Assembly (NCBI GenBank): GCA_015350385.1
Contig: WNKI01000003.1
Location: 2,765,816 to 2,829,815, forward strand
DNA: 64,000 nt
Direction of reading: 5' to 3'
DNA from: Aculops lycopersici
Lineage: Eukaryota; Arthropoda; Arachnida; Trombidiformes; Eriophyidae
Every line of letters starts with the position of its first letter. The first letter of the stretch is position 1. The position numbers were made by a program, and so were the translations under genes. Positions 40,764 through 51,460 of this stretch are shown piece after piece. The notes beneath the pieces were generated by a model. It was not told the DNA's origin. It worked only from the letters and a program-made list of their open reading frames with translations, and made no database searches.

Positions 40764-43700
40764 TTTGCTCAGCTTTTTGTTCGTTTCCTGGTTCTCTTGT
40801 TTGTTGCTGGTGCCCAAAAGCTGTCTTACAAATATTGAAACCTTTTTCCTTCTGTCTTTCTTCCTCGTCGACTGATCAACCTCTCACTTGGTGCTGCTTG
40901 TAACTGGGACCGACTACGAGTCGCTGCGCCCAAGTCGCTAGGCGCCACCAATCGATCAACAAGCTCAGCTCGACTCAGCCCAGCCCAGCCCAGCTCGTCA
41001 ACTTGTAAGGCTGCTCTCTTGAAGAAGCAAACTAGCGAGAGGCAAGTAAGCGGCTGACGAGTCATCGTCGCCTCTAATCTAGTTGTATCAACAGCAACTG
41101 CATCAGCTAAGGCAACACAAACAACAAAAATAACGAGAGGCCAACGATGCTGGCCAACTGCAAGTTGGCTAATTGATGAGTCATTCACTAGAGCGAGGAA
41201 TCTGCTCTCCTGTTGCTAGCGCTCGCTTTACCCATCCTCTCGCCTCTTGGCAAGACCCTTTCGCGAGGTAGAGCGTGCGTTGGCAGGATTCTCGATGCAT
41301 CCGATTCAAGAGAACTCAATAAGTTTCGCACGACTCGCTGGCCGAAGCACACCCCACGGCCCGTTGCGCCCCTTGCCCTTCTTGGGGCCTGTAGCATCGA
41401 GCTATCTAGCCGGCTGGCTTGCCGGAGCTAGCTTGCCGTCGGGCTGGCAATCGATCGCTCATTCGCCTCGCTAAAGGGCGACTAATTTTCCCTGGAACTT
41501 TCTCGCCCCCTGCCAGTTGGTCGACCTGGTCGCCGCTCCGTCTGGAGGCATGAGCAAGTCGCGACGAGATAGAAGAAGTCAGCCAGTTAGATTCAAAATT
41601 AAGTCAACGAGTTTGGAGATCCTGAGATTTACTGTCGCAACTTGTGGTCTGAGCCATTGAACTTGGAGTTGGCCGCTCGGTCGGTTTCTGACGGATACTC
41701 TAGTGGTGGCGGCGGTGATTGGCAAGGCGCTACACGCGCGCGCATCCACTCCTCCCGCCGCTGCCGCCGCCACCTAGCGACTAGCGATTTGTACCGGTAT
41801 TGGCCTTTGCATTCTCATTACAGCCGACTAGGTGCGTTTCGTAGGTATATTAGTATATCTCGTTGATATACTAATATACCTACGAAACGCTATACGAGTG
41901 TCTCGTGCAATTAAGTGTCAGGAATCCGCCTAGTTATCGCTATTTATCTCTAAGTAAGACGGTTCATTGTCTTGTGGTCAACTGAGCACTCGGTTAACTC
42001 AGGCAAGGCATGGCCTCATCCTCGAAACAAAAGAGCAAGAATTAGAGAGTTTATTAATTTTAATTTGTGCGACATGCAGGTATCAATCAAGAGATTTATA
42101 AAAACTTTTCCAAATCTCGATACACTTGAAACATCTTATTTCATTTGACGCGACCTGTAATTGTATTGGTCTATGATATTCTATTTCATATCATTACTTT
42201 TGCATATGACAAAAAGATTAATATAAAGATACCTAGATTCTTTCCCAAAACGATACAATCAAAGCCAGTTCCTGCAGGTTGTGCAGATCAATGAACTGCA
42301 GGAAAGTGGCGCCATAGTCTAGCCAGAGAAGCGCAAGTGAATGTTGGTTTGTTTTCAATGATTGCAGAAACTAATGCGCCACTTTGAGCCAAAAGGCGGG
42401 CGCAAATGTGGAGCAAATCCCTGGTCCATTGTACAGCCGAAGTTCCTGCGAATGTATATGGAATAGTGAGGCAGGCAAATTTGGAATAGAAGGCACTAGC
42501 TCAAGGTTGGGTCGGCGCCTACTATTCTACTGAACTTGAACCACTGACTTAGTTGGCCAAGTTCTAGTTGTTTGGTCGGTGTGATCGCAAGCTTGGTTTT
42601 CTAATGCCTCTGAGCAACTGGCTGGCTAGCCGATCTAATGCTTGGAGAAAGGCAACTCTCGCCGCTTCCTGCGACAACCAAACGAGGATTTCGTGTCTAT
42701 CCTCAGCTGAGGCTAAATCTAAATCTAAACCTGTCATTCTGGGAAGTATAGGAAGTGATTGCAACTTGCGCAGCCAGTATTCGAAAACAGAAAGCCGCAC
42801 ATTCTTGCTAAAACCTCAGGCAGAACGAAGCAATTCCAACGGTGACCTCAATTTTCTCCTCGCCACTTCCCATTGCAACTCATTCTCTTTCCCGGCAGAA
42901 TGACGCAACTACTTGCGCTGCCCAATAGTCTGCGGCGCCGCAATTGCTGCAGCTGGCTTTGCAAAAGCGCCAACTTGTTGCCGCTGCTCCCAACCCAGTG
43001 GCCTGAAAACATTGAATACTAAGCGACGGCGGCGGCGGCAGCAGCGGTGATGCCGCCGATAGCCAGACAACAAGTGGCCAGCTTTCATGATGGAGAGGAG
43101 GAAGTGGGACGAGCGAAGCCTCCGGTGTGCATGTCTGTTGTGCAAGCGCCTCGGCAAGACTGAGTCTCTTTTCTGCAGACAGCGAGAGTCCAGCTAGAGC
43201 AACAAGTAGTTGTTGCTGTAGCTCCACTACACCTGTTTTGGCATTGGAAGGGCCAACACCGCTACTCTTGCAACGGCAACTGTTATAGCAGCACATTAGC
43301 AGCGAGACTTGCGCAATGTTATGGAGTTGGATGTTATGTTCTACGGTAAATGTTGTGTTGCGCTGTAAGTGACCGCCACAATAAGCCAGTCGTGAGCTTG
43401 CTCTGGCGGTGGCATTGAAATCGCGGAACCAAGTTAGAGAGACATCCGACTGGCAGGCAGTTAGTCTTTATTGCGGCATCCAAAAGAATGGATTGTAGGA
43501 AGCGAGCTTGATGCTTCGACTACCAGAGAGAAAGAGAAGGATAGTGAGAGAGGGAGAGAGCGAGTATCAGGTAGGCGATCAAACTGGTCACTGTCGTTTT
43601 CATCTCAAACAAGCCACATAAAAGCAAGTGGCCGCTACTTCAAAGAGTCCCGTTTCCTCGCCGTTGCAAGCAACAGTATTAACCAAAGGCTTGAGGAGGA

Positions 43701-45248
43701 AATACAAGATCCGCTTCGAGGTTTTAGCTAAATGCGCGCGCAACTAAACAGACTTCTCATCAGTTGGAAAGGAGGAGAGTTTTTTCTTCATTCCTTTTGC
43801 TCATTTCCCAGACGGCTTCACAATATTCAAGTAGTTCTTAGTTTAGCAAGGAAAAGTATCATACTTGTCTATTAACCCAAGTCACCGAGGCAAGAGTTGG
43901 GCGTCGCCAGTTGAGCGGAAGGAGACGGACTGGACGAAAGGCATTTAGTGTCTTACCTGCTCGCAAGATAACTAGTTGTATCAAAATTACACAGAGGGCT
44001 AGACAAATCTTTGGCAAGCTAATTTTGATCAAACTCCATATTCAGTTGCTCTCTAAGCATCAGAGGATTCCAGAGCTAAAAGTGGACAGTGAACGTCGGC
44101 TAAGTATACAACAGCAAGCATTATAATTGAATCAATCACAACTAGATTGCATCAAGTTGCCTTCAGATATCAAGAAGAATATATAACGACAAGGTAAGTT
44201 GATTGGATAGCACGCAAAGGCCTCCGTCTACTGCGAGTGTCCATCGAAGGTTAAGGTGAGCGATTGGAATTGTGTCGCTGGCACATGAGCGTACACCTTG
44301 CGCTCGGACAAGTGCCGCCTCCAACAATCAGCGTGCACGAGACCCACTGAGAGGTCTTCGGGATGCACAGTTTCCTTCGAGCCATAGAAGTGATGCACAG
44401 AAGTGACGCTCTATTTGCTGCAGTGTGCGAGCTCTAGGCGTTAAGTCGAACGGCGGCCCGCCACCAATGAGAGGCTAGCTTGGTTCCGCAAGGACCGAAA
44501 GGCTTGACAGTCGCTCCGAGGCCCAGCGCTGACAGTTCCACTGAAGCGTCTCGTGTACGCGGGCTGCAGCGGCACTAGCACACAGAAAAACAGAGACTGT
44601 CGTCTGGGGCTAGCATTCACAACTGCTTGCTCAACTGCAGCGTCGTTGCGAGAGGCAAAGCCATTGATTTGTTTACATTGTTTGCACAAAGCAGTTTTGG
44701 GACGCTCAGCAAGCAAGCGACCACCACTCGCTAGCTGGTAGGCGTTTTTGTTGCCATTGGACCGAAATTTGCGTGTTAACTCAATGGCAATTTGCTCTCT
44801 GTGTTAGTGTGTGAGCAGCAGCAGCAGCAGCAGCGGCTGCGGCGGCCTCGCAGCACTAGCACAATGCAAAGGCAGTGGCAGTGGCTATTTCTGTGCGCTC
44901 TGTTGTGTGCATCATGACTTGACAGAATCAAGCTAGAGCCGCTAAGCTCACTGGCTGCTCCGCTCTTTGGCTCAAGTGACCTACTTTCCCCGGTTAAAGC
45001 GTAAAGCTATTGCTTGCTTGAGTTGTATACACTCTTTGCATTTTGGGAATCAGAAGCAAGGAACGAGTAGCAGCTAGTAGTCACTGTGTGGCCGGCGACA
45101 GGAGAAGAGAAACATTTTGAGGGCAAACTAGCAGTAGGGTTAGATCTATTTCTACATTTTGATGCCACAACTACTGCTGCTACCACCACTATTTTGGTTT
45201 CTCTTGACTAATCTTATCATATTATAATGATCTAATTATTACCTAACT
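40764..45248. other. Gene-free region, 4.5 kb
   Basis: I see no gene I can support. It is GC-richer than other spacers, with CAG/GGC-type simple sequence (e.g. 44817-44850), which generates several open frames on both strands without domains (e.g. 42880-43296 minus). It holds a perfect 26-bp inverted repeat at 41834-41890, an imperfect TTCCTGCAG stem at 42268-42304 and CAAGTGG motifs at 43071 and 43625. The right end should hold the KCTD9 promoter and 5' UTR. Confidence 0.5.
41834..41890. repeat. Perfect 26-bp inverted repeat with 5-nt loop
   Basis: The left arm 41834-41859 (GCGTTTCGTAGG...) is the exact reverse complement of the right arm 41865-41890, separated by TCGTT. Pairing stops abruptly at both ends. 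There is no coding frame. Confidence 0.95.
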
Positions 45249-46670
45249 ATGACGGAAAGTGAAGGAACCCAAATGAAGCAGCAAGAAATGTACAAGCATC
45301 AGCATAACAAACACCAACAACATGATTATAAACCCGATCACCAGCATCAGCAACACGACGAGTGGATCATGCTCAATATTGGGGGAAAGGTTTTCACAAC
45401 AACCAGGACAACACTCTGTACAAATGAACCAAATTCTATGTTAGCCCGAATGTTTAGCCAGCAACCGCATTGTTGTTGCACGAGTTACGCAACAACACCA
45501 ACCACCACAACTACTACAACCACCGCTGCCAACACCCCTATTGTTTCAGATGAAAATCCCTTAGAAAGCAATCCAAACTCAACAAATTCAAATAACACAA
45601 CAGATTCTAGGTTAACTCAGCAACAAGAAGATAGTAAGAGAAGTGACGCAAACAATAACAATGTGAGACCCGCTTGCTGCTCGGGCGGAAGTTGTCGGAA
45701 TCCATCGAGCATTAGGTTTAGCTTGAGGCCAAGTCCGCGCGATTCCAGTGGCGCCTACCTGATCGATAGAAGCCCCAGGTACTTTGAACCAATCTTAAAT
45801 TACCTAAGACATGGAAAACTAATCATAGATCATGATGTGAATGTTCAGGGTGTCCTAGAGGAGGCCAAGTTCTATGGAATCTGTAGTCTGTTGCCCATGT
45901 TAGAATTAGAGACTGAGCGCTGGTTCATCGAGAAACATCAAAAGTTTGTTCAATCGCGCCAGTTTTACAACGACATTGGTTGCTCTAATAGTGATATAGC
46001 AAATGGTGCTGGTGTCAATTATAATAACAATAGTAATAACAATAACAACAACAACAATAGTCTTGCGGTTGGCGGAGCGGATGGTGCACAAATGCAACAA
46101 TATCCACCTCTAACACGGTTAGATGTTATAAAAGCTTTAATAACTACCACGGCAAAGACTGAAGAGCTTAGATTTCAAGGTTGCAACTTAAGTGGAGCAA
46201 ATCTATCCAAATTAGACCTAAGGCACATCAACTTCAAGTATGCAAACTTGCGCAATGCAAACCTCAAGGGTGCCAATCTATCGCAAGCAAATTTAGAACG
46301 CGCCGACCTCTACCAATCGAATCTTGAAGGTTCCATTCTAGTTGGAGCAAACTTGGCCAATTGTAATATGGAAAACGCAAATCTTAGGGCAATTACTATA
46401 ATCGATCATACCAAAGATAGGAGCATACCAAAGGCTTGTTTTGAGTGGGCCAATATGAGGAACACCAATCTGGAGGGATCGCAACTTAGCGAGGCGAATC
46501 TAAGGAAGGCCATTATGAAAGGTTCAAATTTACAAAATTGTGATCTCAGCAAAGCGGACCTGGCTGGAGCTGATCTGGAGAATTGTGATCTATCAGGAAG
46601 CATTCTAGATATGGCCAATTTGCGTAGGGCCAATGTCAAGGGTACACAATTTGAGCCGGAAGTTTTGTAA
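45249..46670 (+). CDS. KCTD9: KCTD9-like BTB and pentapeptide-repeat protein
   Basis: This 473-residue homologue of KCTD9, a predicted Cullin-3 substrate adaptor, starts with a His/Gln-rich region. The BTB/T1 domain begins at residue ~38 (EWIMLNIGGKVFTTTRTTL) and runs to SMLARMF. It is interrupted by a ~100-residue Thr/Asn/Cys-rich insert, then resumes with GAYLIDRSPRYFEPILNYL and VLEEAKFYGI. After a poly-Asn linker comes the conserved VIKALITTTAKTEELRFQGCNLSGA and a C-terminal right-handed pentapeptide-repeat helix (repeats of the type ANLxx/ADLxx, ~20 units), ending GTQFEPEVL. ATG at 45249. The vertebrate N-terminal ubiquitin-like region is missing. Single exon. Confidence 0.92.
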   Translation: MTESEGTQMKQQEMYKHQHNKHQQHDYKPDHQHQQHDEWIMLNIGGKVFTTTRTTLCTNEPNSMLARMFSQQPHCCCTSYATTPTTTTTTTTAANTPIVSDENPLESNPNSTNSNNTTDSRLTQQQEDSKRSDANNNNVRPACCSGGSCRNPSSIRFSLRPSPRDSSGAYLIDRSPRYFEPILNYLRHGKLIIDHDVNVQGVLEEAKFYGICSLLPMLELETERWFIEKHQKFVQSRQFYNDIGCSNSDIANGAGVNYNNNSNNNNNNNNSLAVGGADGAQMQQYPPLTRLDVIKALITTTAKTEELRFQGCNLSGANLSKLDLRHINFKYANLRNANLKGANLSQANLERADLYQSNLEGSILVGANLANCNMENANLRAITIIDHTKDRSIPKACFEWANMRNTNLEGSQLSEANLRKAIMKGSNLQNCDLSKADLAGADLENCDLSGSILDMANLRRANVKGTQFEPEVL

Positions 46671-46971
46671 ACTCGGACTTGATCTCTCTCAGATGTATTA
46701 ATTGAGCACCTACCTAGCCAGATACCTAAATTTCCAGTCATATCAACAGAACGATAGCAACTACCTGACACTTCTAAATTTTGCGATGTAAAACAATCTA
46801 GAGCTAATTTAATTTATCATCAACTTTTAGTAAAAAGATCAATAGCGATAGCAGATCGAATGCTGCGCGCCTCTTTTCGTGCAGAAAGCAAACACATAGA
46901 CTCGCGTATTGGGTTGAGAATGGACATGTATTTTTTGATTACAGAATCTTCCTAATAGATTAACTAGTGTA
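46671..46971. other. Convergent spacer between KCTD9 and eIF3G
   Basis: About 300 bp of 3' DNA between convergent genes; nothing else seen. Confidence 0.4.
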
Positions 46972-47802
46972 TTACGATGATTTTGCCAACTCTACCTTCA
47001 AAATGAGATTTGCATAACCAAAGCCATTGAAGGTGCTCACAGCCAATTGTGCTTGTTCTGGTTCGGCGAAGCTTACGAAAGCATAACCTCTCGAGGTTCC
47101 TGTGTACTTGTCTCTTGCCAAGAAGATACGTGTAATACGACCAATGTGTCCAAATAGATCCTTGATATCGCTGTCCTGCATTTCGCCAGGCAAGTTGGTG
47201 ACACGAATGGTATTTAGTTCCTCTCTTAATCTCATGCTCATAATTGCAGGCTGTTGACCTCTTGCCTCCATCAATTGTGGTCTTGGGATATACTTGTTAG
47301 TTGTGGTCGACAATCTAGTCATCTCGCCGGCCAGGGCCATATCATCTGACTTGACGCCCAGTGGACACTGAGCAGTTGCGTGGTTTCCATTACAAGTACG
47401 GCACTTGAATAGATGCTTCTGGGCCTCGAAAGCCTTAGCCCAAGGATCATCCTCCACCGTCTCGGTGTCTTTCTGGTTAATAAATTGCATAAATATTTCC
47501 TCATCCATATTCGTGGCCTCGCGCTTCTCGTCTTCCGACTGTGTCTTTCCGAATGGACGCCATTGCCGCCTCTTCAAAACTCCTTTCGTTACTTCGTTCC
47601 TAACAATTTGATAAGTCCTGGTTATTTTAATCTTCTTTCCCTCCTCGTCTAACTTGTACTCAGTGACAATCTTGGTGTCGCCCTCGATCTTTTCAGTTGG
47701 TGGTGGTAACTGATCGGCGGCATGATGCTCTTTCATGGTATCCACCCATGATGTTGCGAATTTGGATCTTTGTTGCGGCTTTGCTGGTGCTGCGGCTGCC
47801 AT
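46972..47802 (-). CDS. eIF3G: Translation initiation factor eIF3 subunit G
   Basis: This 276-residue eIF3 subunit binds eIF3b/3i and assists scanning and reinitiation. The conserved N-terminal block starts SKFATSWVDTMKE and continues KIVTEYKLDEEGKKIKIT and RRQWRPFGKT. A zinc-knuckle-like CRTCNGNHATAQCP lies at residues ~145-158. The C-terminal RRM (~200-276) has TIRVTNLPGEMQ (RNP2) and SRGYAFVSF (RNP1). The ATG at 47802 (MAAAAPAKP) is chosen; the frame extends 30 nt further only to a TTG. Human eIF3G has 320 aa; the shortening lies in the linkers. Single exon. Confidence 0.96.
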   Translation of the reverse strand: MAAAAPAKPQQRSKFATSWVDTMKEHHAADQLPPPTEKIEGDTKIVTEYKLDEEGKKIKITRTYQIVRNEVTKGVLKRRQWRPFGKTQSEDEKREATNMDEEIFMQFINQKDTETVEDDPWAKAFEAQKHLFKCRTCNGNHATAQCPLGVKSDDMALAGEMTRLSTTTNKYIPRPQLMEARGQQPAIMSMRLREELNTIRVTNLPGEMQDSDIKDLFGHIGRITRIFLARDKYTGTSRGYAFVSFAEPEQAQLAVSTFNGFGYANLILKVELAKSS

Positions 47803-49701
47803 CTTGATTAATTTGTTTAGAATGATTTGCAATAATAAGCTAATGTGTTCTAGTTTTTTATATTATTGATCTAATTAGAACAGAATTGGTAAATGGATTA
47901 ATTATGATGGTAAATTTAGCGATAGGGTGACAGAATAATAAATTACTATGGCTTGAACCATTGGAGATTTGCACCATAACACACGCATGAGTTTGCTGCC
48001 GGGCACATGCACGTTATGTGGTTCGATGGCAGAAAGCCACATGCGCGTCTCTAGATTTGCGCGCCAAATACAAATGAGTTCCCTCGGTATTTGACAGGTA
48101 AGTTCTACGCGGATCACTGTTATTCTGATCCCACTATCGTTTCATGTGCTCGGAGATGATTGTATCACAGAAGATTCCAGCTTTCGTGCGTGAATTGCTA
48201 TCTATCTCGAAAGTTGAATGGAAAGATATCATCATTCATCATTGAAAAAGACAAAACAGTTACTTACAGAGAAAGACAATGCAAATCAGCAGGTTGTCGG
48301 GTTCTAACAGGTGTCTCGCCATTGGACAGGATGCAGCGCCAGCTGAGTGAACTGATGTCACGCGCGAAGCTGTATGTGGCAAACAATTCCTCTTGGATTC
48401 TGATCGCCAATCTGAATGATAGATGTCCTCAGTCCAATAATGGGGCAACGATGTTGCAGTAAACTGATCGACTGTAGCTTACCAAAAGATAGGTATATAA
48501 ATAACGTCGATCCAGCTAACCAAATCGAATCAAAACACCAAGGCCAAAGGATGTAACTTTGGCTTGTGGATGATAAACATCGTTGCTCTAACTCTCAACG
48601 ATAGGTCGTAGTTTGATCGCGTATCGTAAAACACTTAGAGCGTAAATTCTCTGGAATATCCAAAACTTCTCTCATTCGAGACGAGAACATCAACAAAAAT
48701 GAGTGGCCGCCACAACCACAACCACTAGTCCAAGTATCTAAGTAGTGTTTTAAGAGGAGTGTGTATATTGCCAGACTATTGCTCAAATTAGGTGAGCTGA
48801 ACGCTCGAAAATTTGGAGACTAGACGCTTTGTGGCTCATCTTACAGAGCCTAACGTAATCTTGATGTTATGTAACGCGAATCCATCGCAAGGTAATAGAA
48901 GTAGTTGTAGAGTCAACGGAACGAGTAGGGACTAGTGTGCCAAGGTCAGTGACTTTGGCCGAACGTTAGTTGGAATTTTCTCTTCAAATTGAACGGCATA
49001 CGATTGCGAAACAGCCTTTTTGTAGCCGCCGCCGCGGAGTCCTTTACTGCAAGATCACCACCTTCTGGCAAGCGAGTCAAGAGTGGCAGCACTAGAAGGA
49101 GCGATATCTGCAATCAATTGTGGTATTTGGCTCTCTATACAAAGTTGATTTAGTTCATTCTAGAGGCGGAAACAGTTCTCTATTCAAGTTGGAATGGAAT
49201 CTAAACTAAGCAGTATACTCCGAAAACCGGAGGGAAAAAAGCTCACACCGACTTAATTGCGCATGATCATTTGGTTAGCTAACTAGATAGCCGGCAAGCT
49301 TTCCGAAGATCTCGTGCGAGAGGTTAAGTTGCTGGCTCGCAATCTTCTCCTTGATTGTGAATGTATCAGTAGCTAAGCAGTTTTTTCCTTTGATAAGCAG
49401 CGAAACCGCGAGAGGGACTAGCAATCTAGACATGAGCAAAACATTTGCGGTATCTATTAAAGCTTCAAGCAAACAACCAAAAAACCAAAAGAACGACAAC
49501 GACAACAAGTACCAAGACTGTAAGACTTCGGCGTTTCAAGTTCAAGGTGAGAAATTGTTAGTGCTTACTCCTAAATATAATGACAACACAACGAGAACCA
49601 CTAGAGCCAGTTGTTGATAAGAAACCAGTGGAATATAATAGGGTAGACACCACGTAGAAGTTTCATAGGTAGAATAATATCATAGCTAACATTCTTAAAT
49701 C
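47803..49701. other. Divergent region between eIF3G and the SMaseD-like gene
   Basis: 1.9 kb with no gene I can support; several frames of 60-100 codons on both strands lack recognisable features. Confidence 0.4.
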
Positions 49702-51303
49702 ATGTATCTAATTAAATTAATCAAAGTGATAGCTTTATACTCGGCCACAAGTTTTCTAATTGCGGAACAGTTGGTCGAGGGTCTTGCCATAAGCATATCT
49801 CAGAGCAAAATTCAACAAATTACTCCAGAATCTCAACAGAATTTGAATGTAAAGTCTACACTACCACCACAAGAGCACCAGCAACTGTCAAGACAGCAAC
49901 ACCAGGTCAATGATTTGCGGAGACCAATTTGGGCGCTAGCTCATATGGTAAACTCCATCAAGGAGCTCGACTATAGACTTGGCAAGGGAGCTAATGCAGT
50001 GGAGGCGGATATTACCTTTAGTCACGATGGATATCCGCTATACACTTATCACGGGCCACCTTGCGACTGTTGGCGCCACTGTCATCAATCCGAAGACTTC
50101 AATGATTACCTGAATTATATCAGGAAAATTGCCATTGATCAGCATGATGGATTAGGTAGAAATTTATCGATTTTGTTTCTAGATTTAAAGTTAGATTATC
50201 TAGACCAAGAGAGCAAAATAAGAGCTGGCGTTGAGTTGGCCAAGTCGGTAGCTGGAAACTTGTATTTGGATTCTCAAGCATCACAAAAACTTCTAGAAGA
50301 AAAGGCCCTAGAGATGACCAGAGGTTTAAATCAGAATACAACTGCCAAAATCAACATACCAAAGCCTAGGAATACTCTAAAATTGATACTGTCGATTAAT
50401 CACGTGACTGATCTGGATTTGGTTCATAATTTTATACACTTTTTTGAACAAAACAACTCCACCCACCTGTTGGAGCGAATTGGATTCGATGTTGGAATGA
50501 ACGATGATCTCCAACAAATAGAGTCAATGTGGAAGAAATTTGGAAGCACAATCAACGTCTGGCAAGGCGACGGGTACACAAATTGTTTTAGTCCATTTTA
50601 TAATTTGGAACGACTGACTAAAGCTCTGACCAAACGGGATATTGCGATTGGGTATCCGAGAAAGGTTTACCATTGGACCATAGATTTGCACGATAGGATG
50701 CGAGAATCTTTAAAACTGGGCGTGGATGCAGTGATGACAAATCATCCTGAGCGATTGATAACCGTACTCCATGAACCGGAAATTGCTCACGATTTTAGGT
50801 TGGCCACGAGGGACGACGATCCATTTAAGAAGATAATAAACCGCGCTAGTTCACGGAGTAGCGAGTCGGCTAGATTTCAGAGGTCCACCTCTGCGTCTCA
50901 GGGTGGGTTCTTGGGAAACATGATTGATGTAATACAATCTTGGCTAGCTTACATCAGGGAGATTCCCTTTTTGAGCTTACCAACAACTTCCAAATTCATG
51001 CAAAAGTCACAGAAGCGCCACAAGTCAACGGAAACAATCATACTAGCAAGCAAGAGTTCAGCTGATCAAAGGAGTCAGGTGGAGTATCGAGTAGATCATC
51101 AAGAGTCAAGTAATAGTAGCAATAACCTAACATCACATCAATCTGATAATTTAACGACGAGCACCAATGCTGCCAACTCAAGCGATTCGCTCGACAAAGT
51201 TTCACTTGACAATGAGGAGAGGCCTTTCGAGGGACCAAAGTGGTACACTAGCTTGGTGAGCAATGTTCTGGTAACAATGATGAAGATGGTCTTACCGGTT
51301 TAA
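49702..51303 (+). CDS. Secreted sphingomyelinase D / SicTox-family phospholipase
   Basis: This 533-residue protein has a signal peptide (residues ~1-29). It then has a GDPD-like TIM-barrel domain of the arachnid sphingomyelinase D (dermonecrotic phospholipase) family, which cleaves or transphosphatidylates choline sphingolipids. The active site looks complete: His81 (ALAHMVN), Glu101 and Asp103 (VEADITF), His117 (YHGPPCDC) and Asp161 (LFLDLK). The C-terminal barrel has HVTD, NVWQGDGYTNC and the 'SMD tail' motif ATRDDDPF at ~368-375. Beyond the tail, where spider enzymes stop, lie ~155 extra residues: Ser/Asn-rich with possible amphipathic helices, ending in a hydrophobic WYTSLVSNVLVTMM. Homologues occur in spiders, ticks and mites. 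Single exon; ATG at 49702. Confidence 0.88.
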   Translation: MYLIKLIKVIALYSATSFLIAEQLVEGLAISISQSKIQQITPESQQNLNVKSTLPPQEHQQLSRQQHQVNDLRRPIWALAHMVNSIKELDYRLGKGANAVEADITFSHDGYPLYTYHGPPCDCWRHCHQSEDFNDYLNYIRKIAIDQHDGLGRNLSILFLDLKLDYLDQESKIRAGVELAKSVAGNLYLDSQASQKLLEEKALEMTRGLNQNTTAKINIPKPRNTLKLILSINHVTDLDLVHNFIHFFEQNNSTHLLERIGFDVGMNDDLQQIESMWKKFGSTINVWQGDGYTNCFSPFYNLERLTKALTKRDIAIGYPRKVYHWTIDLHDRMRESLKLGVDAVMTNHPERLITVLHEPEIAHDFRLATRDDDPFKKIINRASSRSSESARFQRSTSASQGGFLGNMIDVIQSWLAYIREIPFLSLPTTSKFMQKSQKRHKSTETIILASKSSADQRSQVEYRVDHQESSNSSNNLTSHQSDNLTTSTNAANSSDSLDKVSLDNEERPFEGPKWYTSLVSNVLVTMMKMVLPV

Positions 51304-51460
51304 TGATTTCGATATTTCTTTTTCTTTTCTAGAAGAGAAGAGAAATCTATAAACTGTCGCTAGCTCGGCTGTTCTAGAGCTAGATACCACCGAATAGTTT
51401 GATGGAGCTATAAACTTTGCCCCCTTTTCTACCAATTTACTAGTAGCAGCAATCTAAAAA

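Noticed and set aside
42268..42304. TTCCTGCAG inverted repeat
   Set aside because: Short and bulged; the CCTGCAGG core is self-palindromic, so pairing is not informative.
42880..43296. 138-codon minus-strand frame in the 41-45 kb spacer
   Set aside because: Low-complexity Leu/Ser/Pro translation of GC-rich simple sequence, without a domain.
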